A stretch of DNA of 64,000 bases. Source: Nitrospirota bacterium. Its GTDB lineage: Bacteria; Nitrospirota; Thermodesulfovibrionia; UBA6902. The notes under the pieces were generated by a model. It had not been told where the DNA came from. It ran no database searches and saw only the letters and a list, made by a program, of their open reading frames with translations. The stretch lies in contig JACQZE010000008.1 of NCBI GenBank assembly GCA_016207885.1, positions 1-64,000 on the forward strand, written 5' to 3'. Each line of letters opens with the position of its first letter. Positions within the stretch are counted from its first letter, which is position 1. Below, piece after piece: positions 52,204 to 61,323 of this stretch. A program made the position numbers and the translations under genes.

Positions 52204-53196
52204 TTACTGATCAAACTTTATCGCCTTGCGCACATCATTCATCGTCTTGTCAGAGACCTTCTTTGCTTTCTCAGTGCCTGCTGAAATAACCTCTTTAATA
52301 TATTCCGGCTTCCCGATCAGTTCCTTTCTCTTCTCCCATATCGGTTCAAGCACCTTAAAGAGGTTTTTGATCAGAACCTTTTTGCAGTCGATGCAGCCGA
52401 TGCCTGCGGTCCTGCATCCTTCGGCAACTTCGTCCTGTTCCTCTTTGGTTGAGAATATCTTGTGGAGCTGAAACACAGGTGAAAGTTCAGGGTCGCCAGC
52501 GTCCGTGCGCCTTTGCCTCTGCGGGTCTGTCATCATCGTCCGTATCTTTTTATCAACGTCTTCAGGAGTGTCTGACAGATAGACGCAGTTATCGTATGAC
52601 TTGCTCATCTTCCTGCCGTCAACACCGGGGACTTTCGGGAACTTTGTCAGCAGTCCTTCAGGCTCGGGAAAGACATCACCGTAAAAGGTATTAAACCTCC
52701 TGCATATCTCTCTCGTCATTTCAAGGTGCGGCATCTGGTCTATGCCTACCGGAACGTAATCTGCCTTGTACATGAGTATGTCAGCAGCCTGCAGAAGCGG
52801 ATATCCGAGGAATCCATAGGTGTTCAGGTCTTTATCTTTAATCTCAAACTGCTTCTCTTTATATGACGGCACGCGCTCAAGCCATCCAAGAGGCGTTATC
52901 ATTGAAAGGATTAGATGGAGCTCCGCGTGTTCAGGAAGGCTTGACTGCAGGAATATGGTTGACTTTTCAGGGTCAAGCCCTGCGGCAAGCATGTTTATAA
53001 GGACGTCATTTACATTCTCTCTTATTGACGAAGTGTCTGCGTACTGGCTTGTAAGCGCGTGCCAGTCCGCAACAAAGTAGAAGCAGTCGTACTCATCCTG
53101 AAGCCTTACCCAGTTCTGAAGCGCTCCTACAAGATTTCCGATATGCAGTTTACCACTCGGCTGCACCCCGCTCAATACACGTTTTTTTACAGACAT
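52204..53196 (-). CDS. trpS: Tryptophanyl-tRNA synthetase
   Basis: 330 residues, class I synthetase. GVQPSGKLHIGNLVGAL contains the HIGN signature, KADYVPVGIDQMPHLEMTREI is the tryptophan site, and GRKMSKSYDNCVYL is the KMSKS loop. The end is lysine-rich. It lies 12 nt after the M50 protease gene, probably in one operon. Confidence 0.96.
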   Translation of the reverse strand: MSVKKRVLSGVQPSGKLHIGNLVGALQNWVRLQDEYDCFYFVADWHALTSQYADTSSIRENVNDVLINMLAAGLDPEKSTIFLQSSLPEHAELHLILSMITPLGWLERVPSYKEKQFEIKDKDLNTYGFLGYPLLQAADILMYKADYVPVGIDQMPHLEMTREICRRFNTFYGDVFPEPEGLLTKFPKVPGVDGRKMSKSYDNCVYLSDTPEDVDKKIRTMMTDPQRQRRTDAGDPELSPVFQLHKIFSTKEEQDEVAEGCRTAGIGCIDCKKVLIKNLFKVLEPIWEKRKELIGKPEYIKEVISAGTEKAKKVSDKTMNDVRKAIKFDQ

Positions 53197-53208
53197 AGGC
53201 TCACCTTT

Positions 53209-53865
53209 CTAAAGAAGTATAGATAAAAAAAAGTTAACAATAGGTTCGACAAAGAACCTTGTCATCCCTGTTGAAATAAGCAGAATGAGTATTAAAAAAC
53301 CAAAGGGCTCGATCCTGCTGTATGCCATCGCCTGTTTGTGCGGCAGAAGCCCTACAAGCACCCTGCCTCCGTCAAGAGGCGGCACAGGTATCATATTAAA
53401 GACAGCAAGGACGACATTAAATATTACACTCGCCTGAAGCATCATGCTCATAGGTTTGAAGAATGCTGTGCCTGCCCCGCCAAGCAGGGCGTACAGGGGA
53501 AATACTATAAACTTGATGGCTATCATGCTTAAAACTGCAAGGAGGATGTTTGATACAGGCCCGGCAGCGGCTGAGAGGGCCATGTCACGCTTGGGGTCTT
53601 TGAAATTATTCGGGTTGATAGGCACCGGCTTTGCGTATCCGAACATGAACTGTCCGTGCGTCAGCACCAGCAGCATGATAGGCATCAGCACTGTCCCTAC
53701 AGGGTCTATGTGAGCGAGCGGGTTCAGCGTCAGCCTTCCTGTGAACTTTGCGGTCGGGTCACCGAGCTTGTCTGCCACAAAGCCGTGAGATGCCTCATGG
53801 AATGTGATGGCAAAAAGGATAGGCAGAGCTGATACAGTTATCTGTTTGAGTATTGACGGATCCAA
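53209..53865 (-). CDS. Site-2 protease-like zinc metalloprotease (M50)
   Basis: 218 residues, five to six membrane segments. FHEASHGFVADKLGDPTA has the HExxH zinc motif and NMIPVPPLDGGRVLVG holds the third ligand (PxxDGG). NPLAHIDPVGT lies between them. Intramembrane protease of the short bacterial class without PDZ domain; substrate unknown. Confidence 0.93.
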   Translation of the reverse strand: MDPSILKQITVSALPILFAITFHEASHGFVADKLGDPTAKFTGRLTLNPLAHIDPVGTVLMPIMLLVLTHGQFMFGYAKPVPINPNNFKDPKRDMALSAAAGPVSNILLAVLSMIAIKFIVFPLYALLGGAGTAFFKPMSMMLQASVIFNVVLAVFNMIPVPPLDGGRVLVGLLPHKQAMAYSRIEPFGFLILILLISTGMTRFFVEPIVNFFLSILL

Positions 53866-53995
53866 GATATATAACCTTTCTAAAAGAGTTTAGAATAATA
53901 ACATTCTGACCGCCTAAAGTGAAACGGCTTTAATGTTTACTGCGCGCTATTCTCCTGATTCTGGAATTTTTCTTGCGGCAACTTGTATAATTTAA

Positions 53996-54001
53996 GGCTT
54001 T
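53996..54001 (+). promoter_or_regulatory. Probable -10 of pckG
   Basis: TATAAT 36 nt before the pckG start codon; the -35 is poorly defined. Confidence 0.35.
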
Positions 54002-54037
54002 CAAATAATGAGATGAGCAGGTTAAAGAGGAGATACC

Positions 54038-55825
54038 ATGAATGTCACAGTTAACAACAAAAAACTTAACAATTGGATAAAGGAAGTGTCGGATCTGTGT
54101 AAGCCCGACGATATATATATATGCAACGGTTCCAGGGAAGAGTACGACCTTATGATAAATAAACTTCTCAAGAGCGGCATTGCCATACCTCTTAAGAAGC
54201 GTCCTCACAGTTTTCTCTTCAGGTCTGACCCGAGCGATGTGGCGCGTGTTGAGGACAACACATATATCAGCACAACCCTGCAGGAGGAAGCCGGCCCCAC
54301 GAACAACTGGATGCCTCCGGCTGAATTGAAAAAGATCATGCTCGGCCTTTACAACGGTTGCATGAAGGGACGCACAATGTATGTCATACCTTTTTCCATG
54401 GGGCCGATCGGTTCTCCGATATCGCACATCGGAATTGAGATCTCAGACAGCCCATACGTTGTCATCAATATGCATATCATGACTCGCGTAAGCTCCAGAG
54501 TGCTTGACCTGTTAGGCACAGACGGCGACTTCATACCATGCCTTCATTCGATTGGCGCGCCGCTTGCGGAAGGGCAGGAAGACAGCAAGTGGCCGTGCGC
54601 TCCGATAGAGAAGAAGTACATCAGCCATTTCCCTGAAGAGAACCTTATCTGGTCTTACGGCTCAGGCTACGGCGGAAACGCACTGCTTGGGAAGAAGTGC
54701 CTCGCGCTCCGCATAGCATCTGCCATGGCAAGGCGTGAAGGCTGGATGGCAGAGCATATGCTCATACTCCGCCTGACGAACCCGAATGGCAAGCAGTACC
54801 ATATCGCGGCAGCTTTCCCTTCTGCCTGCGGCAAGACCAACCTTGCAATGATGCAGCCTTCGGTTCCCGGCTGGAAATGTGAATGTATCGGCGATGATAT
54901 CGCATGGATGAAGGTCGGGCTGGATGGACGTCTTCATGCTATAAATCCTGAGAATGGCTTCTTCGGTGTTGCGCCCGGAACATCATACAGCACAAACCCT
55001 ATGGCTATGGATTCGATAAAGGAGAATGTTATCTTCACCAACTGCGCGCTCACAGATGACGGTGATGTATGGTGGGAGGGCATGGACGGCGATGAGCCTG
55101 CGCACGCGATAGACTGGAAGGGGAAAGACTGGACACCTGACAGCCCGACAGATGCAGCTCATGCGAATGCGCGCTTCACCGCTCCCGCGTCTAACTGCCC
55201 TGTGATATGTAAGGACTGGGAAAAGCCTGAGGGCGTTCCCATTGATATCTTTATATTCGGCGGCCGCCGCAGCACTGTTGTGCCGTTGGTATACGAGGCA
55301 TTCAACTGGGATCACGGCGTATTTCTCGGTTCCACCGCAGCCTCTGAGACGACCGCTGCCAATATCGGCGCGCTTGGAAATCTCAGGCGCGACCCTTTTG
55401 CAATGACGCCGTTCTGCGGATACAACATGGGCGACTATTTCAAACACTGGCTTGATATGGGCGACAAGCTCGGTGATAAAGCGCCGAGGGTCTTTTATGT
55501 TAACTGGTTCAGAAAGAGCGATGAAGGTAAATTCCTATGGCCCGGCTTCAGCGACAACAGCCGCGTGCTCAAATGGATGTGCGACCGTGTTGACGGAAAT
55601 GCAGGAGCGCAGAAGGCCTCAATCGGCCTGCTGCCGAATGAAGGCGACCTTGACACTAAAGGACTTGATATATCTCCTGATAAGATCAGAGAGATAATGA
55701 GCGTTGATACAGATGCGTGGAAGGCCGAGATCCCTGATATTGAAAGTCACTTCGCTAAATTCGGCAATCGCCTGCCTGAGAGGCTGAAGAAGCAGCTTGA
55801 GGAATTCAAGAATCGGCTGGGGTGA
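54038..55825 (+). CDS. pckG: Phosphoenolpyruvate carboxykinase (GTP)
   Basis: 595 residues. Interconverts oxaloacetate and PEP with [19 protein letters not shown] is the nucleotide P-loop with the reactive cysteine characteristic of the GTP form, [20 protein letters not shown] is the kinase-2 region, and CIGDDIAWM supplies metal ligands. AGAGGAG precedes the ATG. With ppdK it gives a gluconeogenic or carbon-fixing PEP node. Confidence 0.97.
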   Translation: MNVTVNNKKLNNWIKEVSDLCKPDDIYICNGSREEYDLMINKLLKSGIAIPLKKRPHSFLFRSDPSDVARVEDNTYISTTLQEEAGPTNNWMPPAELKKIMLGLYNGCMKGRTMYVIPFSMGPIGSPISHIGIEISDSPYVVINMHIMTRVSSRVLDLLGTDGDFIPCLHSIGAPLAEGQEDSKWPCAPIEKKYISHFPEENLIWSYGSGYGGNALLGKKCLALRIASAMARREGWMAEHMLILRLTNPNGKQYHIAAAFPSACGKTNLAMMQPSVPGWKCECIGDDIAWMKVGLDGRLHAINPENGFFGVAPGTSYSTNPMAMDSIKENVIFTNCALTDDGDVWWEGMDGDEPAHAIDWKGKDWTPDSPTDAAHANARFTAPASNCPVICKDWEKPEGVPIDIFIFGGRRSTVVPLVYEAFNWDHGVFLGSTAASETTAANIGALGNLRRDPFAMTPFCGYNMGDYFKHWLDMGDKLGDKAPRVFYVNWFRKSDEGKFLWPGFSDNSRVLKWMCDRVDGNAGAQKASIGLLPNEGDLDTKGLDISPDKIREIMSVDTDAWKAEIPDIESHFAKFGNRLPERLKKQLEEFKNRLG

Positions 55826-55827
55826 TT

Positions 55828-56223
55828 TTACTTTACCGGATACAGTTTTAAAGCAGTCGCGCCTTTGATATTTTCAAAATCCTTATCAAGGGTTAAGAGA
55901 TATGACTTGTTAGTGTTTGCGATAACAGCTATAAAGCAATCGGCAAGTCCTATTGTCTTACCCTTTTTGTGCAGGGTGTAGGAAAGCGTTCCTGCCTTTT
56001 CCCATAGAGTTACATCTTCATGGAAAAAATCAAATACGTGCAGGAAGTCTTTTAACACTGCCAGTTCCTTATCTGATTTTGCGCCCTGTATCAACTCGGC
56101 AAGAATTATGCCGATACAGCATATCCTGTTACCATCTATCAGGTCTCTGATTATTCTGTGATAAGGCTCCTTATTCTTGAAAAACTCGATCCATGCGGAA
56201 GTGTCAACCAATACTTTATCCAA
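55828..56223 (-). CDS. VapC-like PIN-domain toxin
   Basis: 131 residues. PIN-domain ribonuclease with acidic residues in VDTSAWIEFF, ILAELIQGAK and IGLADCFIAVIA plus a terminal LTLDKDFENI. Overlaps the antitoxin gene by 8 nt. Type II toxin cleaving tRNA or rRNA, target unknown. It converges on pckG with only 2 nt between. Confidence 0.9.
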   Translation of the reverse strand: MDKVLVDTSAWIEFFKNKEPYHRIIRDLIDGNRICCIGIILAELIQGAKSDKELAVLKDFLHVFDFFHEDVTLWEKAGTLSYTLHKKGKTIGLADCFIAVIANTNKSYLLTLDKDFENIKGATALKLYPVK

Positions 56224-56425
56224 GTCTCTTATCCTTATGCCTGAGTTCAGAAGCTGACTTTGAAAATTCCATCTTGCCGGCCATTGCCTTGATCTTCTCT
56301 TTCTTTTTCATCCTGATCTCGTCTTTTATGGCCTCTATGACTGCGCCGGTTTTGCTTTTAGCCTTGAGCTCTGACATAAGCTCGTCCAGCAGATCATTAG
56401 GCAGTGTTATGGTCATTCTTGACAT
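56216..56425 (-). CDS. VapB-like ribbon-helix-helix antitoxin
   Basis: 69 residues. MSRMTITLPNDLLDELMSELKAKSKTGAVIEAI is the DNA-binding ribbon-helix-helix; the charged C-terminal part should wrap the toxin. GGAGG precedes the ATG. First gene of the pair. Confidence 0.85.
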   Translation of the reverse strand: MSRMTITLPNDLLDELMSELKAKSKTGAVIEAIKDEIRMKKKEKIKAMAGKMEFSKSASELRHKDKRLG

Positions 56426-56508
56426 GATAAACCTCCATAAATATTAAGCATGATAAATTTTAACATTTTCATGCTGTCTGTGCAAACAATAAATCGGATT
56501 GATTCTTA

Positions 56509-56571
56509 CTAAACCCTGCGTTGTCTGATTGCTTCATAAAGTATAACAGCGGTTGCGGCTGAAAGGTTAAG
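56509..56571 (-). pseudogene. Detached 3' end of a TrmH-family methyltransferase gene
   Basis: On the minus strand 56517-56571 encodes LNLSAATAVILYEAIRQR and then RV and TAG. It matches the 3' end of the intact gene at 57743-57797 at 48 of 55 bases, and all seven differences are synonymous. It therefore comes from a functional, diverged homologue. Its upstream end merges with the stop codon of the PIN toxin gene at 56567. Confidence 0.85.
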
Positions 56572-56986
56572 CAAACTTTTTCACACCGGCTTTCTTTGCG
56601 GCCTTTTGTAAATTTTCGTCAAGCGTCGCCAATGGTATGCCCCGGCGCAATGCCAACTCAAGGTAGGATGCATCATAAGCAGACAACTTGTATCGCCTTG
56701 CTAATTGCAGGGTATCAGACAGCGCGTGTGAGAACGTGGCCGCATCCACCTCAATATCAACGCCTTCCAGCATCTCAAGAAATGTGCCGCTACGCGCTTC
56801 TGTCACCAGGCCTTTTGCTTCCGCCCTGGCAATGACGTTTGCCACCTCAAGCCCCCATGTTGCTGGTACAATGGCGTTGTCTTGTTTCATCGCATCAAGC
56901 ACCTTGCCAGCATAGGCAAGTTCTTGAGGTTTGCCATCACCAAAAAACCAGCGCATGGTAACAGAGTTATCCAGGACAAAACTCAT
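56567..56986 (-). CDS. PIN-domain toxin (VapC-like)
   Basis: 139 residues. FVLDNSVTMRWFF holds the first acidic residue, WGLEVANVIARAE the second, and LSAYDASYLELALRRGIPLATLDENL the rest. Overlaps its antitoxin by 4 nt. Its stop codon lies within the detached methyltransferase tail, so the cassette boundary is at its 3' end. Confidence 0.9.
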   Translation of the reverse strand: MSFVLDNSVTMRWFFGDGKPQELAYAGKVLDAMKQDNAIVPATWGLEVANVIARAEAKGLVTEARSGTFLEMLEGVDIEVDAATFSHALSDTLQLARRYKLSAYDASYLELALRRGIPLATLDENLQKAAKKAGVKKFA

Positions 56987-57225
56987 GCGCGCCCCTCCTC
57001 GATGAGCGCCTTGATATTCACGCCACGCACCGGATCGGCTAACATGAATGCCTTAAGCTTTTCCGCTGCCGCAACTTTGTCCTTCACCCTCGCGCCTATG
57101 CTGGGCACCAGATCCGCAATAGCTTCTCCACGATTGGTGATGGTAAAGCTCTTGCCGGATTTGACCTGCCGCAGTAATTCAGGGAGCTTGGTTTTCGCTT
57201 CATACGAACCAATTTCAATCTTCAT
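56983..57225 (-). CDS. Phd/YefM-family antitoxin
   Basis: About 80 residues. KIEIGSYEAKTKLPELLRQVKSGKSFTITNRGEAIADLVP is the Phd/YefM DNA-binding fold; the rest binds the toxin. ATG 57225 gives MKIEIGSYEAKT, the usual start, in preference to 57240; GGAGAAG lies before it. Confidence 0.88.
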   Translation of the reverse strand: MKIEIGSYEAKTKLPELLRQVKSGKSFTITNRGEAIADLVPSIGARVKDKVAAAEKLKAFMLADPVRGVNIKALIEEGRA

Positions 57226-57360
57226 GATCTTCTCCTGCAATGTGGATTTACTCTATAGACCAGTATATAGACCAGCCTGATAAAAAAGCAAGTGGGGATT
57301 GCCTAAATGTCAATAGTCAAGTCTGACCCTGTTCTTCTGCTGTTCGTCCTATTTTTATTC

Positions 57361-57729
57361 TTAATTTTTATTCTGCTTAGATGAAAAATATAAAGCTATT
57401 GTGGGGATCACTACAAAAATAAGCGGTGGAATAGTCCAGAACCATATATCAACTTCACTACGATAAACAGGGCTTGCCCCTATGATATTCTCAAATATAA
57501 TATCTGGAATTGCTGAGAGAAAAATAAATAAATACGCTCCTAAGTTATAGCCAATATATGTACCTATCAAGTAAACCTCTACCACAAAAGATGAAGATAT
57601 AATTCCCCATGCTTTCCAGCTACTAAGTCCTTTCCTCATCAATATGACGGTCAATATTATTCCCCATACAGGAAAGGCAAGCTCTATAAAGCTGAACATT
57701 ACAGATATTATTATTAATATTTTATCCAT
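57361..57729 (-). CDS. Small membrane protein of unknown function
   Basis: 122 residues with four predicted membrane segments (about 5-28, 38-55, 60-78, 95-115) and a lysine/asparagine-rich end. Very AT-rich compared with neighbours. It lies 2 nt downstream of the TrmH-family gene and within the segment bounded by the two methyltransferase tails, so it was probably brought in with the toxin-antitoxin pair. Confidence 0.6.
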   Translation of the reverse strand: MDKILIIISVMFSFIELAFPVWGIILTVILMRKGLSSWKAWGIISSSFVVEVYLIGTYIGYNLGAYLFIFLSAIPDIIFENIIGASPVYRSEVDIWFWTIPPLIFVVIPTIALYFSSKQNKN

Positions 57730-57731
57730 GC

Positions 57732-58532
57732 TTACTTTCCCGTGCGTTGCCTGATCGCTTCGTAAAGTATCACAGCAGTTGCGGCTGAAAGATTTAGTGA
57801 ATCTGTCTCGCCTTTCATCGGGATCATGACCTTCATATCCGCCGCGTTCAGCAGTGCGTTATGCAGGCCTTCATGCTCGCTTCCCATCACGATGGCGCAG
57901 GCTTTGTTCAGGTCAGCGTCAAAGTAGATCGTTTCTGCATCGGGCGTGGCTGCTATCATGCTTATCTTCTTATCTTTAAGCCATTGGATTGTTTCTTCAG
58001 TTGTTGATTCGACTACCGCTACGGTAAAGAGGGCGCCCGTGCTTGCCCTGACGACATTCGGGTTATAGATATCAGTGCTCTTTCCGCATACGATAACGCC
58101 GTCAACTCCTGCTGCATCAGCAGAGCGCAGTATCGCTCCGAGGTTGCCGGGTTTTTCCGCACCTTCGACAACGATTAAGAGGGGAGGATTACTTAACGAA
58201 ATATCACCAAATTTCTTTTTATCTTGACGTGCAACTGCAAGAATGCCGGATGAACCTTCTCTGTAGACCATCTTTTGAAATACCTTTGCGGTAACAGGTA
58301 TAAGCTCAGCGCCTTTGTTTAAAGCAGCCTCAACTATTCTGCCTGCCTCATCATCTCTAAAGTGCTCTTCACAATAAAATAGTCTGTAGAGCGCAGTGCC
58401 GCCTTTGATAGCGAGTTGTAACTCTCTTGCGCCTTCGATGAGAAATAGCCCGGTCTCTTCACGGTGCTTTCTTTCATTCAGCTTAACAGCATCCATGACC
58501 TTCGGGTTCTTCAGGCTCGTTATGATCTCCAT
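57732..58532 (-). CDS. TrmH/SpoU-family RNA 2'-O-methyltransferase
   Basis: About 266 residues. The N-terminal substrate-binding part MEIITSLKNPKV..KLNERKHREETGLFLIEGARELQLAI is typical. The SPOUT part has VVEGAEKPGNLGAILRSADAAGVDGVIV, AIVMGSEHEGL and IPMKGETDSLNLSAATAVILYEA. Acts on rRNA or tRNA. ATG 58532 overlaps the upstream stop (TAATG). Its 3' end is duplicated, diverged, at 56517-56571. Confidence 0.92.
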   Translation of the reverse strand: MEIITSLKNPKVMDAVKLNERKHREETGLFLIEGARELQLAIKGGTALYRLFYCEEHFRDDEAGRIVEAALNKGAELIPVTAKVFQKMVYREGSSGILAVARQDKKKFGDISLSNPPLLIVVEGAEKPGNLGAILRSADAAGVDGVIVCGKSTDIYNPNVVRASTGALFTVAVVESTTEETIQWLKDKKISMIAATPDAETIYFDADLNKACAIVMGSEHEGLHNALLNAADMKVMIPMKGETDSLNLSAATAVILYEAIRQRTGK

Positions 58533-59395
58533 TACTTTGATGACCACCTTGCATAGCATCCGCAGGGCAGAAGCCTTCCTGATCCTGACTCAGTGATAAT
58601 CATCTCCGCGCCTGATGATATCCCTCCAGCTTTTTTCATCATATCATCCACAAGGTTTTGCAATACTATCGGAGTGAATCCGGAAGAGTGGCAGCTCAGC
58701 AAAACAAATAGAGGGTTGTCGCTTAATATCTCCCTACAGTCGCGCAGCAGTTTCGGCAGGTCATCCTCTATCTTCCAGACCTCTCCTTTATTCCCGCGTC
58801 CGAATGATGGAGGGTCAAGTATGATAGCGTCATATCTCTTGCCCCTGCGGATCTCTTTGCTGATGAACTTTGTCACATCATCAACTATCCAGCGTATTGA
58901 ACGATCGCCTAAACCTGAAAGAGCCGCATTCTCTCTTCCCCAATCCACAATACCTTTGGCAGCGTCTAAATGACAGACATTCGCGCCTGCTGACGCGGCA
59001 GCCAGCGTGCTTCCGCCTGTGTATGCAAAAAGGTTCAATACATTGATTTCTCTATCTGCTCTTTTTATATTTTCTGTAATCCATTTCCAGCTATCTTTCT
59101 GCTCAGGGAAAATTCCGAGATGTCCGAAGCCTGTGGGCTTTATGATGAATCTGTAGCCTTCATATTCTATCTCCCACTTTTCAGGCAGGCGGCGGTTGAA
59201 CTTCCACTTGCCTCCTCCTGACGAACTCCTGATATAGACGGCATCTGCCTCATTCCATTTATTTTCAGGCAGTGAAGGCAGCCAGACAGATTGTGGAGAG
59301 GGACGGACCAGCAGGTGTTGGCCAACGCGCTCCAGCTTGTTGCCGCTGCCCGAATCAAGGAGCTGATAGTCAGAATGTTCTGATAGTTTTTTCAT
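58532..59395 (-). CDS. Class I SAM-dependent methyltransferase (RlmI/RlmK-like)
   Basis: About 287 residues from ATG 59395 (MKKLSEHSDYQLLDSGSGNKLERVG). VLNLFAYTGGSTLAAASAGANVCHLDAAKGIVDWGREN is the SAM site, and YDAIILDPPSFGRG the catalytic DPPSF motif of rRNA and tRNA base methyltransferases of this group. Coupled by a 1-nt overlap to the TrmH-family gene, giving an RNA-modification pair. Confidence 0.88.
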   Translation of the reverse strand: MKKLSEHSDYQLLDSGSGNKLERVGQHLLVRPSPQSVWLPSLPENKWNEADAVYIRSSSGGGKWKFNRRLPEKWEIEYEGYRFIIKPTGFGHLGIFPEQKDSWKWITENIKRADREINVLNLFAYTGGSTLAAASAGANVCHLDAAKGIVDWGRENAALSGLGDRSIRWIVDDVTKFISKEIRRGKRYDAIILDPPSFGRGNKGEVWKIEDDLPKLLRDCREILSDNPLFVLLSCHSSGFTPIVLQNLVDDMMKKAGGISSGAEMIITESGSGRLLPCGCYARWSSK

Positions 59396-59474
59396 TTTAT
59401 AATTATAACAATTTAATTTATTTACTATGTTAATATTTCTTGCAGTATAAATTCTTAAGGTAAAGGACACAGTT

Positions 59475-61166
59475 ATGCCGGATAAGATACATAAAAAGAC
59501 GCTTGTCAATGTGCTGGGAGTCGTGTATGTCCACTATAAATCAAGTGACAACGGCGACATCTACTTGACCAGGTTTGCGAGAGAGCATGAGGAGCATCTG
59601 GATATACGGAACTGGTATGAAAAGGGGTGGTTCAATAAATACAAAACAAGACTCAAAGGCACAGGTTCTGTATTCAAGCTCCCTACAAAAAAAGTGAACG
59701 GCAAGAGCATTGACCTTGTTGTCAAGAATTGCCGTGTAGGCGAGGATGTGCCTTTTAATACTCATACACTGCAGGAATTCTGCGACGCTGAATTCAACAG
59801 CCCGTGGGAGGAGTTCTCTCTTGTCATGGAGATGCGTGAAGGCAGATTCGGCCCGCAAGATTTGAAGATAAAGACCCAGCATCCGCTTGCGATATATGTG
59901 CCGCCGGAAAAGATGCAGATATGGCAGAGCGGGAGGTCCAAGGCAAAGATAAACCGGATAAGGGCGAAACACCCCGGCATTGACCTCGACATATTAAAAC
60001 AGTACAAACTTATTTATGGATGGATAGAGGGCTACAATATCCCTGAAATCTTTGAGCATATAGATGTCAGCCATGATGAGCTTATTCATCATATTAAAGC
60101 GCTTGATGCGGCGGTTACCGCGGACCTTAATAAGAAGGGATATCTGGTAGCTGACATGAAGCCCGAGCATATCATAATCAGCGTAAATGATACTGAACTG
60201 ATCAAGGACATGGGAAAGGCAAAGGATCAGATTGAGCGGCTTTATGATCTTGTCAGCATCAAGAACTATTCAGTGGTTGACTATGAACTTCTTTTACCTA
60301 CTCCTGAACATGAGGCTGAAGTAAAACAATTCAGAAGGCATTCCTATCTTGATGACCAGAGGGACCGTTTTACCCCGACGCCTCTGCCTGTGCATCTGTC
60401 GAAGATGGAGGTAATGGGAGTGCCTTATATTTACGGCCATGCGGAGAGCACCGGAGGGCATCTCTGGGTTGTCGGCAGCAATGCCCGTCTCTTCGACTAT
60501 TTTCTGCCGGAAAGGTGGAGGAAGACCCCGTCCATAAGATTGTCCGATACACAGGAAGTTTATTATACGCTTACAAAGGACAATATACATCTTGTATGGG
60601 AGACCTCAAGGGTCGGCGAGATGCCGAGAGAAGATGAGGAAGGATACAACCCCAAGATACGCGAGTTCGGCATAAACAGCCCGTTTGAAGAGTTTGCCAT
60701 TGCCCATGAATTGAATAAGCTCGGCATACCCTGTGTCTATGTGAGGGCTATCTATATGACAGGCAGCTCAAAGATAGAGTCATCATCAGACACGAGGCGC
60801 TATGAATCTCACAAGAATATTTTCGACCCTGAAGGCAATCCTGTTTTGCAGGAAGACCGTAATTACATCACCATCCGCGGTTATTATAACGGCCCTGACG
60901 ATTGGGTGGCAGAGCAGACAGGCCCGTTATTTGAGCCTATAGATCTGAGAAAAGCTTCTGTAAAGGGCATTCTTAATGAAGCGCAATGCAGGGTGCTTCT
61001 GGAACAGGTCAAAGACGATCTCTGGAACGTGAACTATGACGGGTCATTATTAAAACTTGATGACCTGCTGCTCGCCATCAATGATAAGGGAGAGGTTGTT
61101 AAAGGAGCATCAGGCAGCACGTTAGTCCTCATCTGCAATTTCGAACATATATGGAAGCGCAAGTGA
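59475..61166 (+). CDS. Protein of unknown family with kinase-like motifs
   Basis: 563 residues, no signal or membrane segment, family not recognised. Residues appear in protein-kinase order: Lys in IDLVVKN (K84), Glu in PWEEF (about 113), KGYLVADMKPEHIIIS (D227, K229) resembling the HRDxKPxN loop, and YSVVDYELL (D269) where DFG would lie. A second SP-[WF]-EEF helix (INSPFEEFAIAHEL, about 400-413) repeats the first, so part of the N-lobe may be duplicated. AAAGGA precedes the ATG. It is divergent from the methyltransferases. The kinase assignment is an inference from motifs. Confidence 0.7.
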   Translation: MPDKIHKKTLVNVLGVVYVHYKSSDNGDIYLTRFAREHEEHLDIRNWYEKGWFNKYKTRLKGTGSVFKLPTKKVNGKSIDLVVKNCRVGEDVPFNTHTLQEFCDAEFNSPWEEFSLVMEMREGRFGPQDLKIKTQHPLAIYVPPEKMQIWQSGRSKAKINRIRAKHPGIDLDILKQYKLIYGWIEGYNIPEIFEHIDVSHDELIHHIKALDAAVTADLNKKGYLVADMKPEHIIISVNDTELIKDMGKAKDQIERLYDLVSIKNYSVVDYELLLPTPEHEAEVKQFRRHSYLDDQRDRFTPTPLPVHLSKMEVMGVPYIYGHAESTGGHLWVVGSNARLFDYFLPERWRKTPSIRLSDTQEVYYTLTKDNIHLVWETSRVGEMPREDEEGYNPKIREFGINSPFEEFAIAHELNKLGIPCVYVRAIYMTGSSKIESSSDTRRYESHKNIFDPEGNPVLQEDRNYITIRGYYNGPDDWVAEQTGPLFEPIDLRKASVKGILNEAQCRVLLEQVKDDLWNVNYDGSLLKLDDLLLAINDKGEVVKGASGSTLVLICNFEHIWKRK

Positions 61167-61323
61167 GGCCTGAGTTCAATCACAAAGTGCGCTTTTAGTT
61201 ACGGTATTGACTTACAGAAGTATGGTGCTATACTTGAAATATCCTTAAGTTGAAGTGGATGTACCGGATACACAATGATTCATCCTTATCATAATAAACT
61301 GTCAAGCATAAAGGAGGAAAATT

